From positions 1-43,036 of the forward strand of contig NZ_ALJG01000355.1 of NCBI RefSeq assembly GCF_000286315.1: a stretch of 43,036 bases of DNA, written 5' to 3'. The notes below the pieces were generated by a model. It was not told the DNA's origin and ran no database searches. It was given only the letters and a program-made list of their open reading frames with translations. The DNA is from Paenisporosarcina sp. TG20 (GTDB lineage Bacteria > Bacillota > Bacilli > Bacillales_A > Planococcaceae). This document shows, one piece after another, positions 1 to 7,606 of the stretch (positions within the stretch are counted from its first letter, which is position 1; every line of letters begins with the position of its first letter). The position numbers were made by a program, and so were the translations under genes.

Positions 1-1311
1 TTAAATCATCACGGATTCAGGTACAAGAGACAAACCCAAGTAAATGGATGGATTTGCACCAGGAACTGCCGTTTTCAAAGCAGCTGGTGCAGCAATATAG
101 GAAGCACTCCCTGCTAATACCCCCATTAATGTAGTACCACTTAACCCGAGTTTCGGCAGTTTAAGCCTAAAAAATTTATTTTTGGGCTTTTTAGATAAAA
201 CCCCTTATCAAAATGCCTATTTATCAAGGTTTATAAAAATCTAAATTAGGAAAATTAAAATGTAGTGACCTAATATACAATTTATACCATTGAAAAAGTC
301 TTGGTATTTTGAAACACTTATAATATGATTTTTCAACTTTCAAGCAATAGATATTAATTATAGGAGAAATCAGTATGCTCACGGTTATATGTTGTAAAAG
401 TAATACAATTAGTTCATTTGTAGTGACCAAATTAAACAATCAAATCCCTTTGCAACGGGGTTTTTCTGCCCTTCTGCCGAAAGTTGGGTTAAAGAAAGTC
501 CAGTAACGCTACCTACCACTACCCCTATACTTCCAAATAAAACCGGAGCCATCAATCCGAATATGATGATTTTTACACCATGCTTTTTCACCTCTGGTAA
601 CCGTTGCCTGGCAATAATGCCCATATTTAAAAGAAATAAAATTAAGACACTACTATATAGATCTAAAAACAGCGGCTTAACAGCAGGTAAAGCTCTTTCT
701 CCCAGCACAAATCCTATAAATAAACTCCCTAGTAGAAGTATGATGCTTTTGCTAAAAAGACTCTCTTTAAATATCTCTTTATCAAGAAAGCTAAAGTTTG
801 GGGGTGATACAACACCTAATCGTTCCGAGAAAATTGCAGATGTCCCTTCCTTTCTTTTCTCAATTATTTTTAAGATGACGATGGAAACTAATATTGCTGG
901 ACTTTCCATAACAACCACTAAAGCACTCATAAATCCTTCATATGAAATATTACTAATCGTTAAAAAAGAAGTTGCAGCCCCATAGGTAACAATACTTACC
1001 GAACCGTATGTCGCCGCTAGTCCTATTGAATTGTTAATGTCTAATTTCATCGCCTTCGTGAGGAAAAGTACGATTACTGGAATGAGTACACCTAAAATTA
1101 ATGAAGCAATTAAAGGAACAACCACTGCATCAAATGAATAATGTGAAAGTTCAATTCCTCCCTTTATACCAATAGCGATTAACAAATAAATACTGAGCCC
1201 CTCACTTAAACCTTTAGGAAATGCCAAGTCTGATTTTACCAATGCTGCCAGAATCCCTAAAAGAAAGAATAATACTACCGGGGTTAGAAGATTATCAATA
1301 ACCAAGTCCAT
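1..1311 (-). pseudogene. SBT-family sodium/bicarbonate symporter, interrupted by a mini-element
   Basis: This is an SbtA-type Na+/bicarbonate symporter gene split in two. The N-terminal part (1311 down to about 493) starts MDLVIDNLLTPVV and carries about eight hydrophobic segments, including GILAALVKSDLAFP, which is typical of the family. The C-terminal part (140 down to 1) encodes GSASYIAAPAALKTAVPGAN, the family's conserved last segment, and ends in TAA at 3-1. An insertion at 141-492 separates them and gives the N-part a foreign tail (QLSAEGQKNPVAKGFDC...). Removing 348 bp (145-492) restores one frame of about 320 codons, the usual family length, reading VTGLSLSGTTLMGVLAG across the joint. 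The start at 1311 is preferred over the in-frame ATG at 1317 because the AAGGAGG box is too close to the latter. The protein is probably non-functional because it lacks its last helices. The family call is strong; the substrate is inferred. Confidence 0.85.
141..492. mobile_element. MITE-like element with TTAA target duplication
   Basis: The ends are imperfect inverted repeats: TTAACCCGAGTTTCGGCAG at 141-159 and CTGCCGAAAGTTGGGTTAA at 474-492, matching at 17 of 19 positions. TTAA is present at both outer ends and once in the reconstructed target, so it behaves as a 4-bp palindromic target duplication around a 344-bp element with 15-bp terminal repeats. No transposase is encoded: the longest internal frame, about 71 codons on the minus strand (439-224), is not recognisable. 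A hairpin lies just inside the left end (about 164-190). The size and lack of coding capacity fit a miniature inverted-repeat element mobilised in trans. The parent family is not identified. Confidence 0.8.
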
Positions 1312-1346
1312 TCTCATTTCCTCCTTTTATTTTAAATACCAAACAA

Positions 1347-1412
1347 AAAAACCGACACAAATTCAGAATAAAAAGTCATAATGACTCTTCTTTTCTGATT
1401 TATGTCGGTTTT
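1347..1412 (-). terminator. Hairpin between the DUF2294 gene and the bicarbonate transporter gene
   Basis: AAAACCGACACAAATTCAGAA pairs with TTCTGATTTATGTCGGTTTT around an inner AGTCAT/ATGACT stem, with A- and T-rich flanks. It lies after the DUF2294 stop and before the transporter start on the same strand, so it could be a simple terminator or a partial terminator/attenuator that lowers transporter expression. Confidence 0.7.
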
Positions 1413-1451
1413 CCTTCAACTAATCTATAGTTATTTGAAGAACTCCCTGTT

Positions 1452-1820
1452 CTATTCAAAATACTTTTTATCATAATCACTGGATACCTTAAACACCATA
1501 ACCCGGTCTCCTGTTACAGTACTTATATCCGTGTAAAAGCTTTTTACTTCTTCACCAGTAATCCTATTGATAATATCTTTTAACTCAGTAATTCCCGATT
1601 CAACTAACTCTGAACGAATTCTCTTAATCGAGAGCATACCTTCCTTCGTTTGGCAGACATTATATTCAGCAGGAGTTAAAATGCCACGCAGATTAACGAT
1701 AATCAAATCTCTTAAAATATCTGTTTTAACTGAGATCGATCCTCTTCCTAGAAAATCTTTTTCCCACTGGGTTAGAGCTTTGCTAATTTCTGCTTCAATT
1801 GATTCCTTAGTCTTTTTCAA
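1452..1820 (-). CDS. DUF2294 family protein (YbcI-like)
   Basis: A 122-residue protein that fits the DUF2294 family in length and sequence. It has an N-terminal helical part (KESIEAEISKALTQWEKDFLGRG), a hydrophobic strand with the conserved-looking LIIVNLRGILTPAEY, and a C-terminal half with IINRITGEEVKSFYTDISTVTGDRVMVFKV. There is no signal peptide or membrane segment, so it should be cytoplasmic. The function is not established. Members are often found beside inorganic-carbon uptake genes (the dabA-like ybcC locus of Bacillus carries one), and here it sits directly upstream of a bicarbonate symporter gene, which supports a role tied to bicarbonate transport. The start is a TTG at 1820 behind a G-rich but poor ribosome site (GGGCGGGA). 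The gene is intact although its partner is broken. Confidence 0.75.
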   Translation of the reverse strand: MKKTKESIEAEISKALTQWEKDFLGRGSISVKTDILRDLIIVNLRGILTPAEYNVCQTKEGMLSIKRIRSELVESGITELKDIINRITGEEVKSFYTDISTVTGDRVMVFKVSSDYDKKYFE

Positions 1821-1954
1821 TACAATCCCGCCCCAAACATACTCCTTGACCCTCGTCTACATAGGCAAGTAAATATACCGATTTATTTTATCCTAACTTG
1901 TTTAATCTTGTAATCTATCCCTTTTTCATAAAGATAATACTATTACCAGTATGC

Positions 1955-2189
1955 TAAAGATCCCTCTCATCTTGTGTTTTCTGGAGTGAGACCAATATTT
2001 GCTTAAGCAAGACAATGGAAACAGAGAAAATCAATACATTTAACAGGATCACAAAAAAAGTGAATTCAGATCATCATTTCGCAGTTGTTCTATTATCGTT
2101 ACTATTGAGAAATATAGCAGCCCCAGCATTGGCATTAGTACTGTAAACATCAGTTTGCTATTATTTTTTAAATTTGTTATCCAACGCAT
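1955..2189 (-). pseudogene. Relic of a two-transmembrane sensor-like protein, frameshifted
   Basis: From the ATG at 2189 the frame reads MRWITNLKNNSKLMFTVLMP then GLLYFSIVTIIEQLRNDDL and stops after a run of seven Ts (2056-2062 region). One extra T there would join it to a second frame reading VILLNVLIFSVSIVLLKQIL and ending DERDL-stop at 1955. The corrected product of about 78 residues has two membrane segments, the arrangement seen at the N-terminus of chemotaxis receptors and similar sensors, but no signalling domain follows. It may be a remnant, a small two-TM protein, or carry a homopolymer sequencing error. The rest of 1821-2421 holds nothing I can name. Confidence 0.4.
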
Positions 2190-2421
2190 CTCGAAGCCTC
2201 TTTCCTACTTTTCTATGAAACTTAAAAATTTACCATTAAAAATTCGTTTTTATTTTTACTCGGATATAATTGGATTTAAGAAGATTATTTATTTTGTGAG
2301 GTGACTTCCTTCAGAAGAAAATCATTGCCACAAAATATCCTTTTTCTTCCTATCTTTCTTCATTTTTCTGAATATCGACAATAATCTTTTGAATCTCTTC
2401 GTTATCTCCTTTAGAAACCAT

Positions 2422-2787
2422 CTAGATAAATTCATTTACTAAGTTTGTGTCAAACTGGCTTCCAGAGTTTTTTCCCAACTCCTCTAATGCTTCTTCCACT
2501 GTATAATTACAGTTTCGATAAATATACCTTTCCCTGGTCATTGAATCAAAAGCCTCACAAATATTAATGATACATTCTTGAATCGTTATTTCTTCACCTT
2601 TTAATTCGCGTGGATACCCTTCACCATCCCATCGTTCATGATGTTCTAGAATATAGGTTGCGGCGATGGCATTTCCAAATATATTTCGAACAATCGTATT
2701 CCCAATGTGAGTGTGTGATTTCATTATGATGCGGTGATTGCCTGTGTGAATAAGTTTTTGAAAGTTGCATTTCAACTTATCCACCAC
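2422..2787 (-). pseudogene. C-terminal fragment of an HD-GYP phosphodiesterase
   Basis: The 121 codons contain HHERWDGEGYP, the GYP half of an HD-GYP domain, followed by LKGEEITIQECIINICEAFD and the usual C-terminal helix ending SQFDTNLVNEFI. In intact enzymes, which hydrolyse cyclic di-GMP, the catalytic HD pair lies well upstream. Here the sequence begins with an arbitrary GTG and the HD part is missing, so the enzyme should be inactive. The break lies at about 2790, where repeat-rich, GC-richer sequence starts. The domain call is firm; the fragment status follows from the missing N-terminal half. Confidence 0.8.
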
Positions 2788-3097
2788 GGCCTCCTGTACC
2801 GGTACGAATCAGGCAAGGTTCCGTGACAGAATTCCTCTAACTATAGCATACAAGCCCCTGCGAAATAACAGGACCCGCCAGGTTTATTTGGTGTGTCCAT
2901 TTTTGGTGATTCCGTGTTGCTTAGTGTGCAGGCGCGCGAGCCGAAGACCCTGCAGCGAGCGGAGCGAGTGAAGCCGCTGATGCCGTGCCCGTGGCAAGCA
3001 AGCGCCGGAATGGAAATCAGCGACTTAGTGCATCTCGATCACTCTTTTCTCCTGAAAAATAAACGGGAAAACTCTTGACTAATGGTCAGAAAGCGCA
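2788..3097. repeat. Dispersed Bacillales intergenic repeat material
   Basis: A GC-rich stretch in an AT-rich setting. The part at about 2932-3032 (GCGCGCGAGCCGAAGACCC... to ...GCGCCGGAATGGAAATCAGC) resembles the dispersed palindromic repeats common between genes in Planococcaceae and related Bacillaceae. A related but better preserved unit is at 30145-30262. No gene is supported here; open frames across it are chance products of the GC-rich sequence. Confidence 0.55.
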
Positions 3098-3253
3098 TGT
3101 TTCTGCATCGCTACGCTAGCTTCGAAACGTGATAGTGCGTTGTAACGGAAATCGACAGCGTCATTAAAGAGGGCTGCCCTTAAAAGTCATTTTCTTTGAC
3201 TATTGGGACAGCCCCACGTTTATTGTTATAGGAAAATTTTTAATAAGACCTCA
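3098..3253. repeat. Copy A of the att-adjacent repeat (about 160 bp)
   Basis: This segment matches 5163-5327 almost end to end by eye: GCTACGCTAGCTTCGAAA, GTGCGTTGTAACGGAAA, CAGCGTCATT, AGTCATTTTCTTTGACTATT, the GCCCCACG/GCCCCATG block, TTATTGTTATAGGAAAA and TAATAAGACCTCATT. It contains a strong hairpin (GGGCTGCCC ... GGGACAGCCC, about 3171-3215) around an inner AGTCA/TGACT stem. It directly abuts the att-like site at 3254, as copy B abuts the one at 5328, so it probably represents the terminal sequence of an integrated element. Confidence 0.75.
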
Positions 3254-3273
3254 TTTACTTATGATACGGTTCC
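3254..3273 (-). other. att-like copy of the rlmH 3' end (distal)
   Basis: TTTACTTATGATACGGTTC is the reverse complement of the last codons of rlmH (GAACCGTATCATAAATAA region at 9764-9782) with one difference over 19 bases, and lies in the same orientation. It also sits inside an inverted repeat, ACCTCATT (3249-3256) and AATGAGGT (3288-3295), which resembles the inverted repeats around SCC attachment sites. The reading as an SCC-type att site is inference from sequence and position. Confidence 0.7.
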
Positions 3274-3345
3274 CCTTAGCAGGTCTAATGAGGTTTTACC
3301 CTATTCCATTTTAGATAGCTGGCTGAAGGATCTTCCTAATCTCTC

Positions 3346-4539
3346 CTACTTCAACAGCTCTTCCGGAATCAGCTTAAATCCTTCAATCATCGTGTCTTCT
3401 TCCACCTCGATCATTAGATACCGTTTGCCATTGTGATTGACCTGTCTGACAAATCTCAAGTCTTGTGGGCTGATCGTAATATTCGCTACTTTCGTGCTGA
3501 TTTTGATTGACTTGGATGCGTAACTTGGAACGATATGGCTTGCTTTCAGTTCATACGTTTTGTCGTCGACCACCTGCTGAAAGGCCCTTTCCACTTTTTC
3601 CGTATTCACATCTTTTACACCGCTCGCCTTCAGCACACGTTCAACCTCTTTAGTATCCAAAGTAGGAGTACTCCAATCTTCGTCCTCATTCTCTTCTTCC
3701 ATCACCAACATATAATTGATTTCATCATACACACTCGCGAGGGTTTTCGAATTCACTTCATCACCAATTATTGCTTTGACAATTTCTTCAAACACCGCTT
3801 TATCTTCCTCGGCAGTCATGATTTCCTTGCCGTTCAACACATTCTCGATAAATTGCAAATCCGGTTTATTCGCTTTGCCCGCAGCATAAAGGATGTGATT
3901 GACGTCTGCGGCGTTGTCCGTGAAGCAAGGGAACAGAAATCCACCAATTGGAGAGGCAAGTTTAATGACCGTATCGGCTAGCAGACTCGACTTAAACTCC
4001 CTCTCGATAAAATCAAATACCAGTGAACGTTTCGGCAGTTCGGTTTGATTCATGCTACTAAGAATAAAAGGTGTGGTATACACTTCATCCCGAACGTTTA
4101 TTTCCGTTTCATCAGAATTGCGTTTCGTCGTTTTATAATAATTTCCACGAATGAATGTGACGACCATGTCCTTTTCATATTGGATGTCCTGAACCATCTT
4201 CAAGGCGATACGTTGCATATCCGCTTTCCATTCACCTACATCATCTGTATGAAGCCCCTGATATAAAAGTCGTTGCGTATGGTCCGTTTGCTCCTCAGCT
4301 TGAGACTGAAACTTTACCTCAAACAGCTTCACATCCAGTTTCCCGCCTAAAACCTTTTTAAAGTTGGTAAGGAACAACTCTTGCTGCTCCCGGTCCAACA
4401 AGGAAAATGACTGACTCTCCTCATGATAGATATCACTGCTTTCCTGCTTGATGTAAACGTTATAAATATCAGCGATTTTCAGTAAATCAGAATCCATCTT
4501 AAATTGTTTGCTAATCGCTGCTATGTCCTTCTTATTCAT
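3346..4539 (-). CDS. DUF4317 family protein
   Basis: A 397-residue protein starting MNKKDIAAISKQFKMDSDLL, the characteristic opening of DUF4317, with the usual family length. Recognisable blocks are LLDREQQELFLTNFKKVLGG near residue 50-70, IALKMVQDIQYEKDMVVTFIRGNYY about residue 120, a middle part with DVYTTPFILSSMNQTELPK-like sequence, and the tail KASHIVPSYASKSIKIST...MIEVEEDTMIEGFKLIPEEL. There is no signal peptide or membrane helix, so it is a cytoplasmic protein of unknown function. The ATG at 4539 fits the family start better than the TTG at 4551, which abuts its GGGAG box. It is the only intact gene between the two strong att-like sites, so it would be the cargo of that unit. DUF4317 genes are common in Firmicutes genomes and have no known SCC link. 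Confidence 0.85.
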   Translation of the reverse strand: MNKKDIAAISKQFKMDSDLLKIADIYNVYIKQESSDIYHEESQSFSLLDREQQELFLTNFKKVLGGKLDVKLFEVKFQSQAEEQTDHTQRLLYQGLHTDDVGEWKADMQRIALKMVQDIQYEKDMVVTFIRGNYYKTTKRNSDETEINVRDEVYTTPFILSSMNQTELPKRSLVFDFIEREFKSSLLADTVIKLASPIGGFLFPCFTDNAADVNHILYAAGKANKPDLQFIENVLNGKEIMTAEEDKAVFEEIVKAIIGDEVNSKTLASVYDEINYMLVMEEENEDEDWSTPTLDTKEVERVLKASGVKDVNTEKVERAFQQVVDDKTYELKASHIVPSYASKSIKISTKVANITISPQDLRFVRQVNHNGKRYLMIEVEEDTMIEGFKLIPEELLK

Positions 4540-4551
4540 CTCTAATTCCAA

Positions 4552-4946
4552 CTCCCTGGCTAGTAAGATCCGTGATATTGAATTAAAATCCGTGTTCTAT
4601 GCAAAAAAAAGAGTATCCAAAGCTACAATTTAGCTGTTGACACTTCTTTATTATAACAATATTTAAGATGCATAAAGGAACACAGTCGGTTTTTTGTGGG
4701 TAGTAATTTGGGCTAAGGGATTTCCAATATATTTAATTGTCTGCTCTTTGGCATCCGCGTCATCTTTAGCTAATTTCAACCGATTGGATCTGGATCTGCT
4801 GTGTCCCTTAAAAATTGTACTTTCTATAAGTGTAGGTTTGGCTACTTTCATTTTAAAGATAGTCCGGTTTTTTTGTATTTATTTTTAAAGATTTTTTGTA
4901 TATACCCGTTGATTTTTAAACACTTAATAGATTGTAGTGAGCAGCG
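4552..4946. other. Intergenic region with one doubtful small frame
   Basis: AT-rich sequence upstream of the DUF4317 gene. A minus-strand TATAAT at about 4649-4654 could be a -10 for that gene, but no convincing -35 is placed at the right distance. A minus-strand frame of 62 codons (4851-4663, starting MKVAKPTLIESTIFKGHSRS) is basic and compositionally protein-like but lacks a ribosome site and any recognised relative. I do not call it as a gene. Confidence 0.4.
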
Positions 4947-5162
4947 GTGGAAAACATCTGCTCCTGTATCGCTACGCTAGCCTCGTCGCAAAGCATAAGA
5001 ACCAATTACCTTTGGTCCTATTCTTTACTGCGGGAACAACGTGTCCAGGTCAGACCCCAACAATGGAACGAAGGCTATGACGCAACAACGCGAGTCCACG
5101 CCTTCGTGACCAACACCCTGTTAGCCCGAGAAACTCACTTACCGCCCGCGGAAAGCGCTGCC
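4947..5162. repeat. GC-rich repeat-like debris
   Basis: This shares short blocks with the other dispersed repeats of the window: TATCGCTACGCTAGCCTCG (compare GCATCGCTACGCTAGCTTCG at about 3103) and CGCCCGCGGAAAGCG (reverse complement of the block at about 30166-30180). No coding potential is convincing. It appears to be several partial repeat units joined together. Confidence 0.5.
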
Positions 5163-5327
5163 CGTTTCTGAATTGCTACGCAAGCTTCGAAATATGAAAG
5201 TGCGTTGTTACGGAAACTTTCAGCATCATTTTTATATGAAAAAAGGATTCCTTAAATGTCATTTTTTATGACTATTGGGGAAAGCCCCATGCTTATTGCT
5301 ATAGGAAAAAGTTTTAATAAAACCTCA
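5163..5327. repeat. Copy B of the att-adjacent repeat (about 165 bp)
   Basis: Homologous by eye to 3098-3253, with the same blocks in the same order (GCTACGCAAGCTTCGAAAT, GTGCGTTGTTACGGAAACT, CAGCATCATT, ATGTCATTTTTTATGACTATTG, GCCCCATGCTTATTGCTATA, TAATAAAACCTCATT). The hairpin of copy A is partly decayed here. It abuts the att-like site at 5328 on the rlmH-distal side. Confidence 0.75.
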
Positions 5328-5346
5328 TTTACTTATGATACGGCTT
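5328..5346 (-). other. att-like copy of the rlmH 3' end (middle)
   Basis: TTTACTTATGATACGGCTTC repeats the end of rlmH in the same orientation. Read on the minus strand it is GGAGAAGCCGTATCATAAGTAA, close to the staphylococcal SCC attachment sequence at the orfX/rlmH 3' end (GAAGC-TATCATAA core). With the sites at 9764 and 3254 it delimits two units of about 4.4 kb and 2.1 kb. Confidence 0.7.
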
Positions 5347-5380
5347 CTCCTGGGTTTACCTTAAACGCATCGGTTATATA

Positions 5381-5421
5381 AAGAGGGAGCAGACTCTCCA
5401 CATGAATGTCTGCTCCCTCTT
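5381..5421 (-). terminator. Terminator downstream of the homocysteine methyltransferase gene
   Basis: A perfect 14-bp stem (AAGAGGGAGCAGAC / GTCTGCTCCCTCTT) with a 13-base loop, just after the stop at 5437 on the minus strand. The following T-run is short. Confidence 0.8.
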
Positions 5422-5436
5422 AAACCTATTACTGAG

Positions 5437-6372
5437 TCATTTACGAGCCCATGCAGTAATGGCTGCAATATCCTCAGGGGTTGTCCTGCAACAACCTCCG
5501 ATGATTTGGGCACCAGCTTCATACCACCGTTTTGTGTTAGAGGCAAAAGAATTTGCCAAAAGCTCTTCATTCCATGTTTTACTTGTTGCATCGTATTCTT
5601 CACCTGAATTAGGGTAAACAATTATCGGTTTGGAAGATCGACTTTTTATTTCTTTAATTAGTGATTCTATGAATTCTGGTGCTGAACAATTGATGCCGAT
5701 TGCAGCTACTTGCTGTTCTCCATCTAACCATTCGCCGCAATTGGATATTCTTTCCCCATCACTTATGTGATACCCATCCTTCGCACTAAAACTGAACCAA
5801 GCATAAACCTTCGGGAATTCCTTTAGTACCTTCACAATTGCTTTAGCTTCTGCAAGACATGGAATGGTTTCACACGCTAAAATATCAGCCCCTGCTTCCA
5901 CCAATACCTTTATCCTGTCTTTATGAAAGGCAACCAATTCATCTTCGTTTAAAGAATAATCACCCCGATATTCAGAGCCATCCGAAAGAAAAGCGCCATA
6001 TGGACCTACAGAGGCTGCAACTAATGGTTTTGGTCTGTTCGATTTATCATCCAACTCTGTCCAAAATTCATCACGGGCCTCTGCTGCAAGTTGAACAGAC
6101 TTTTTGATCAATCCAAATGCCTCTTCCTCTGTCAATCCTATGGCTTTAAAGCCTTCAATAGTCGCCTGGTAGCTGGCAGTAATAGCACAATCTGCACCTG
6201 CTAGAAAATAATCCAGATGAACCTTCTTTATCAATTCTGGATTTTCCATCAGTATTTTTGCTGACCATAAACGATCATTCAAATTGCATCCATAATTCTC
6301 AAGCTCTGTAGCCATTGCACCGTCAAGGATGACGATAGGAAAGTTATTCAAAATTTGTTCTATAGGATTCAC
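5437..6372 (-). CDS. mmuM: Homocysteine S-methyltransferase
   Basis: The enzyme transfers a methyl group from S-methylmethionine (or S-adenosylmethionine) to homocysteine, giving methionine, in the cytoplasm. The product of about 311 residues starts at the TIM-barrel strand IVILDGAMATELE and carries the zinc ligands in GINCSAP and GGCCRTTP, plus the family motifs TASYQATIEGF and SVGPYGAFL...EYRGDY. It is full length for the YbgG/MmuM family. GTG at 6372 is chosen as start because AAGGA lies nine bases upstream and family members begin at this NPIEQIL block; an in-frame TTG at 6396 is less likely. No methylmethionine permease (mmuP) is adjacent. The gene lies between the att-like sites at 5328 and 9161/9764, beside unrelated sugar genes, which fits accessory cargo. 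Confidence 0.9.
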   Translation of the reverse strand: MNPIEQILNNFPIVILDGAMATELENYGCNLNDRLWSAKILMENPELIKKVHLDYFLAGADCAITASYQATIEGFKAIGLTEEEAFGLIKKSVQLAAEARDEFWTELDDKSNRPKPLVAASVGPYGAFLSDGSEYRGDYSLNEDELVAFHKDRIKVLVEAGADILACETIPCLAEAKAIVKVLKEFPKVYAWFSFSAKDGYHISDGERISNCGEWLDGEQQVAAIGINCSAPEFIESLIKEIKSRSSKPIIVYPNSGEEYDATSKTWNEELLANSFASNTKRWYEAGAQIIGGCCRTTPEDIAAITAWARK

Positions 6373-6523
6373 TCCAAAACATCCTTCCAAATCCAAACTC
6401 GTTTCACCATCTTTTAATGGGGTCTAATTGCTTTAACTAAAAACTACTTCGTTCTTTCAAATTTTGGAGTATTAACTCTAAATCAAAAGAGGAACTCAGT
6501 TCGTCAAACAATAAAACTTTTAG

Positions 6524-6560
6524 AAAGAGACTCTCTTTATTTATAAAAGAGAGTCTCTTT
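6524..6560 (-). terminator. Terminator overlapping the end of the oxidoreductase gene
   Basis: AAAGAGACTCTCTTT and AAAGAGAGTCTCTTT form a long stem. The stop codon at 6537 lies in the loop, so the last codons (EKETLFYK) build half of the hairpin. Confidence 0.75.
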
Positions 6561-7595
6561 TTCGATGGTGATGACCTGTTTTGTTTCAGCTGCTTCCATG
6601 ATACCTAAAATGACTTTCAGCGATTTAAGAGCATCCTCGCCAGTGACAATCGGCTCCTTATTCAAACGAATTGAATCGATAAAAGCGTCAATGACTCCGC
6701 TGTTTGTCTGGTTATCGTTAGTTTGGATAGCTTCCAGCTGGTAATTTATTTTCTCACCAGAACGCATGATGATTTCAAGCTGGTACTCTTCGTTATGATA
6801 AATTTTCATAATACCTTTCTCGCAATAGACAATGGTGCTGTTATCTTCTTCTCCGTAATAAGTCCAGGAGAAGGCGGCGTTTCCGAGACGCCCTTTTTTT
6901 GTTGCCAAGCTGCATACGAGATTGTCGCATACTTCAATTGGTTCACCATTCTCATCAACTTTATGCAGGGCTCCCTGAAATGCACTCACTTGGACAATTT
7001 CATCGTCGAGCAAGTAATGCAGCAAATCTATTTTGTGGATGCCAAGATCTCCGCCGACGCCAAATCCGGATCGCTCCTTTTTGAAAAACCATGTGGAATT
7101 GGTCTTATTGATGCCCCAGGCTTCAGGACCTGAATGTCCGAATGCCGTACGGAACGTCAACACATTTCCAAGGTCCCCGCTGACAATGATTTCTCTTGCT
7201 TTTTGGTGCGCGCGCGTAAAACGCTGGTTATGGTCAACCATCAGTTTTTTTCCGGATTTTTTCTGGGCATCCAGAATTTCTCTCGCGTATTCTATCGTCA
7301 ATGAAATCGGTTTTTCGCACAGCACATGCTTTCCGCTCAAAAGCGCCTGGGTAGAGAATACATGGTGATACTCATTCGACGAACAATCGCTGATTGCAAC
7401 GATACCGGGATCAGCAAACAATTCATCGACACTCTGTACAACAGTCCCACCAAACATGGCTGCCATTGCTTCTGAACGGTCGAGGTTACGGTCGTAGAAG
7501 ACGATTTCATCGACATATGGATTCGCTGAATATTCCGGTGCATGGCGTATTTTTGTAATGGACCCGCACCCGATAATACCTACCTTGATGCCCAT
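6537..7595 (-). CDS. Gfo/Idh/MocA family oxidoreductase
   Basis: A 352-residue NAD(P)-dependent dehydrogenase of the Gfo/Idh/MocA family, which mainly acts on sugars and inositols. The N-terminal Rossmann fold shows GIIGCGSITKIRHAP (residues 5-19), and the catalytic EKP motif is in GKHVLCEKPISLTIE near residue 95. The C-terminal sheet domain has DLGIHKIDLLHYLL, the GG-D-G-H-D/LD block of the family. ATG at 7595 has a good GGAGGAG box. It directly follows a truncated RbsC-type sugar permease with 11 bases between them, so the two once belonged to a sugar or cyclitol uptake and catabolism operon. The exact substrate cannot be read from the sequence. Confidence 0.88.
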   Translation of the reverse strand: MGIKVGIIGCGSITKIRHAPEYSANPYVDEIVFYDRNLDRSEAMAAMFGGTVVQSVDELFADPGIVAISDCSSNEYHHVFSTQALLSGKHVLCEKPISLTIEYAREILDAQKKSGKKLMVDHNQRFTRAHQKAREIIVSGDLGNVLTFRTAFGHSGPEAWGINKTNSTWFFKKERSGFGVGGDLGIHKIDLLHYLLDDEIVQVSAFQGALHKVDENGEPIEVCDNLVCSLATKKGRLGNAAFSWTYYGEEDNSTIVYCEKGIMKIYHNEEYQLEIIMRSGEKINYQLEAIQTNDNQTNSGVIDAFIDSIRLNKEPIVTGEDALKSLKVILGIMEAAETKQVITIEKETLFYK

Positions 7596-7606
7596 TCGAT
7601 CTCCTC

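Noticed and set aside
224-439. 71-codon frame inside the mini-element
   Set aside because: It does not resemble any transposase I know, and it starts and ends without signals. The element is better explained as non-coding.
2765-3078. Plus-strand frames across the GC-rich stretch at 2765-3078
   Set aside because: They coincide with dispersed repeat sequence, which is non-coding elsewhere.
4663-4851. 62-codon minus-strand frame starting MKVAKPTLIESTIFKGHSRS
   Set aside because: No ribosome-binding site and no recognised family. The composition is plausible but not enough for a gene call.
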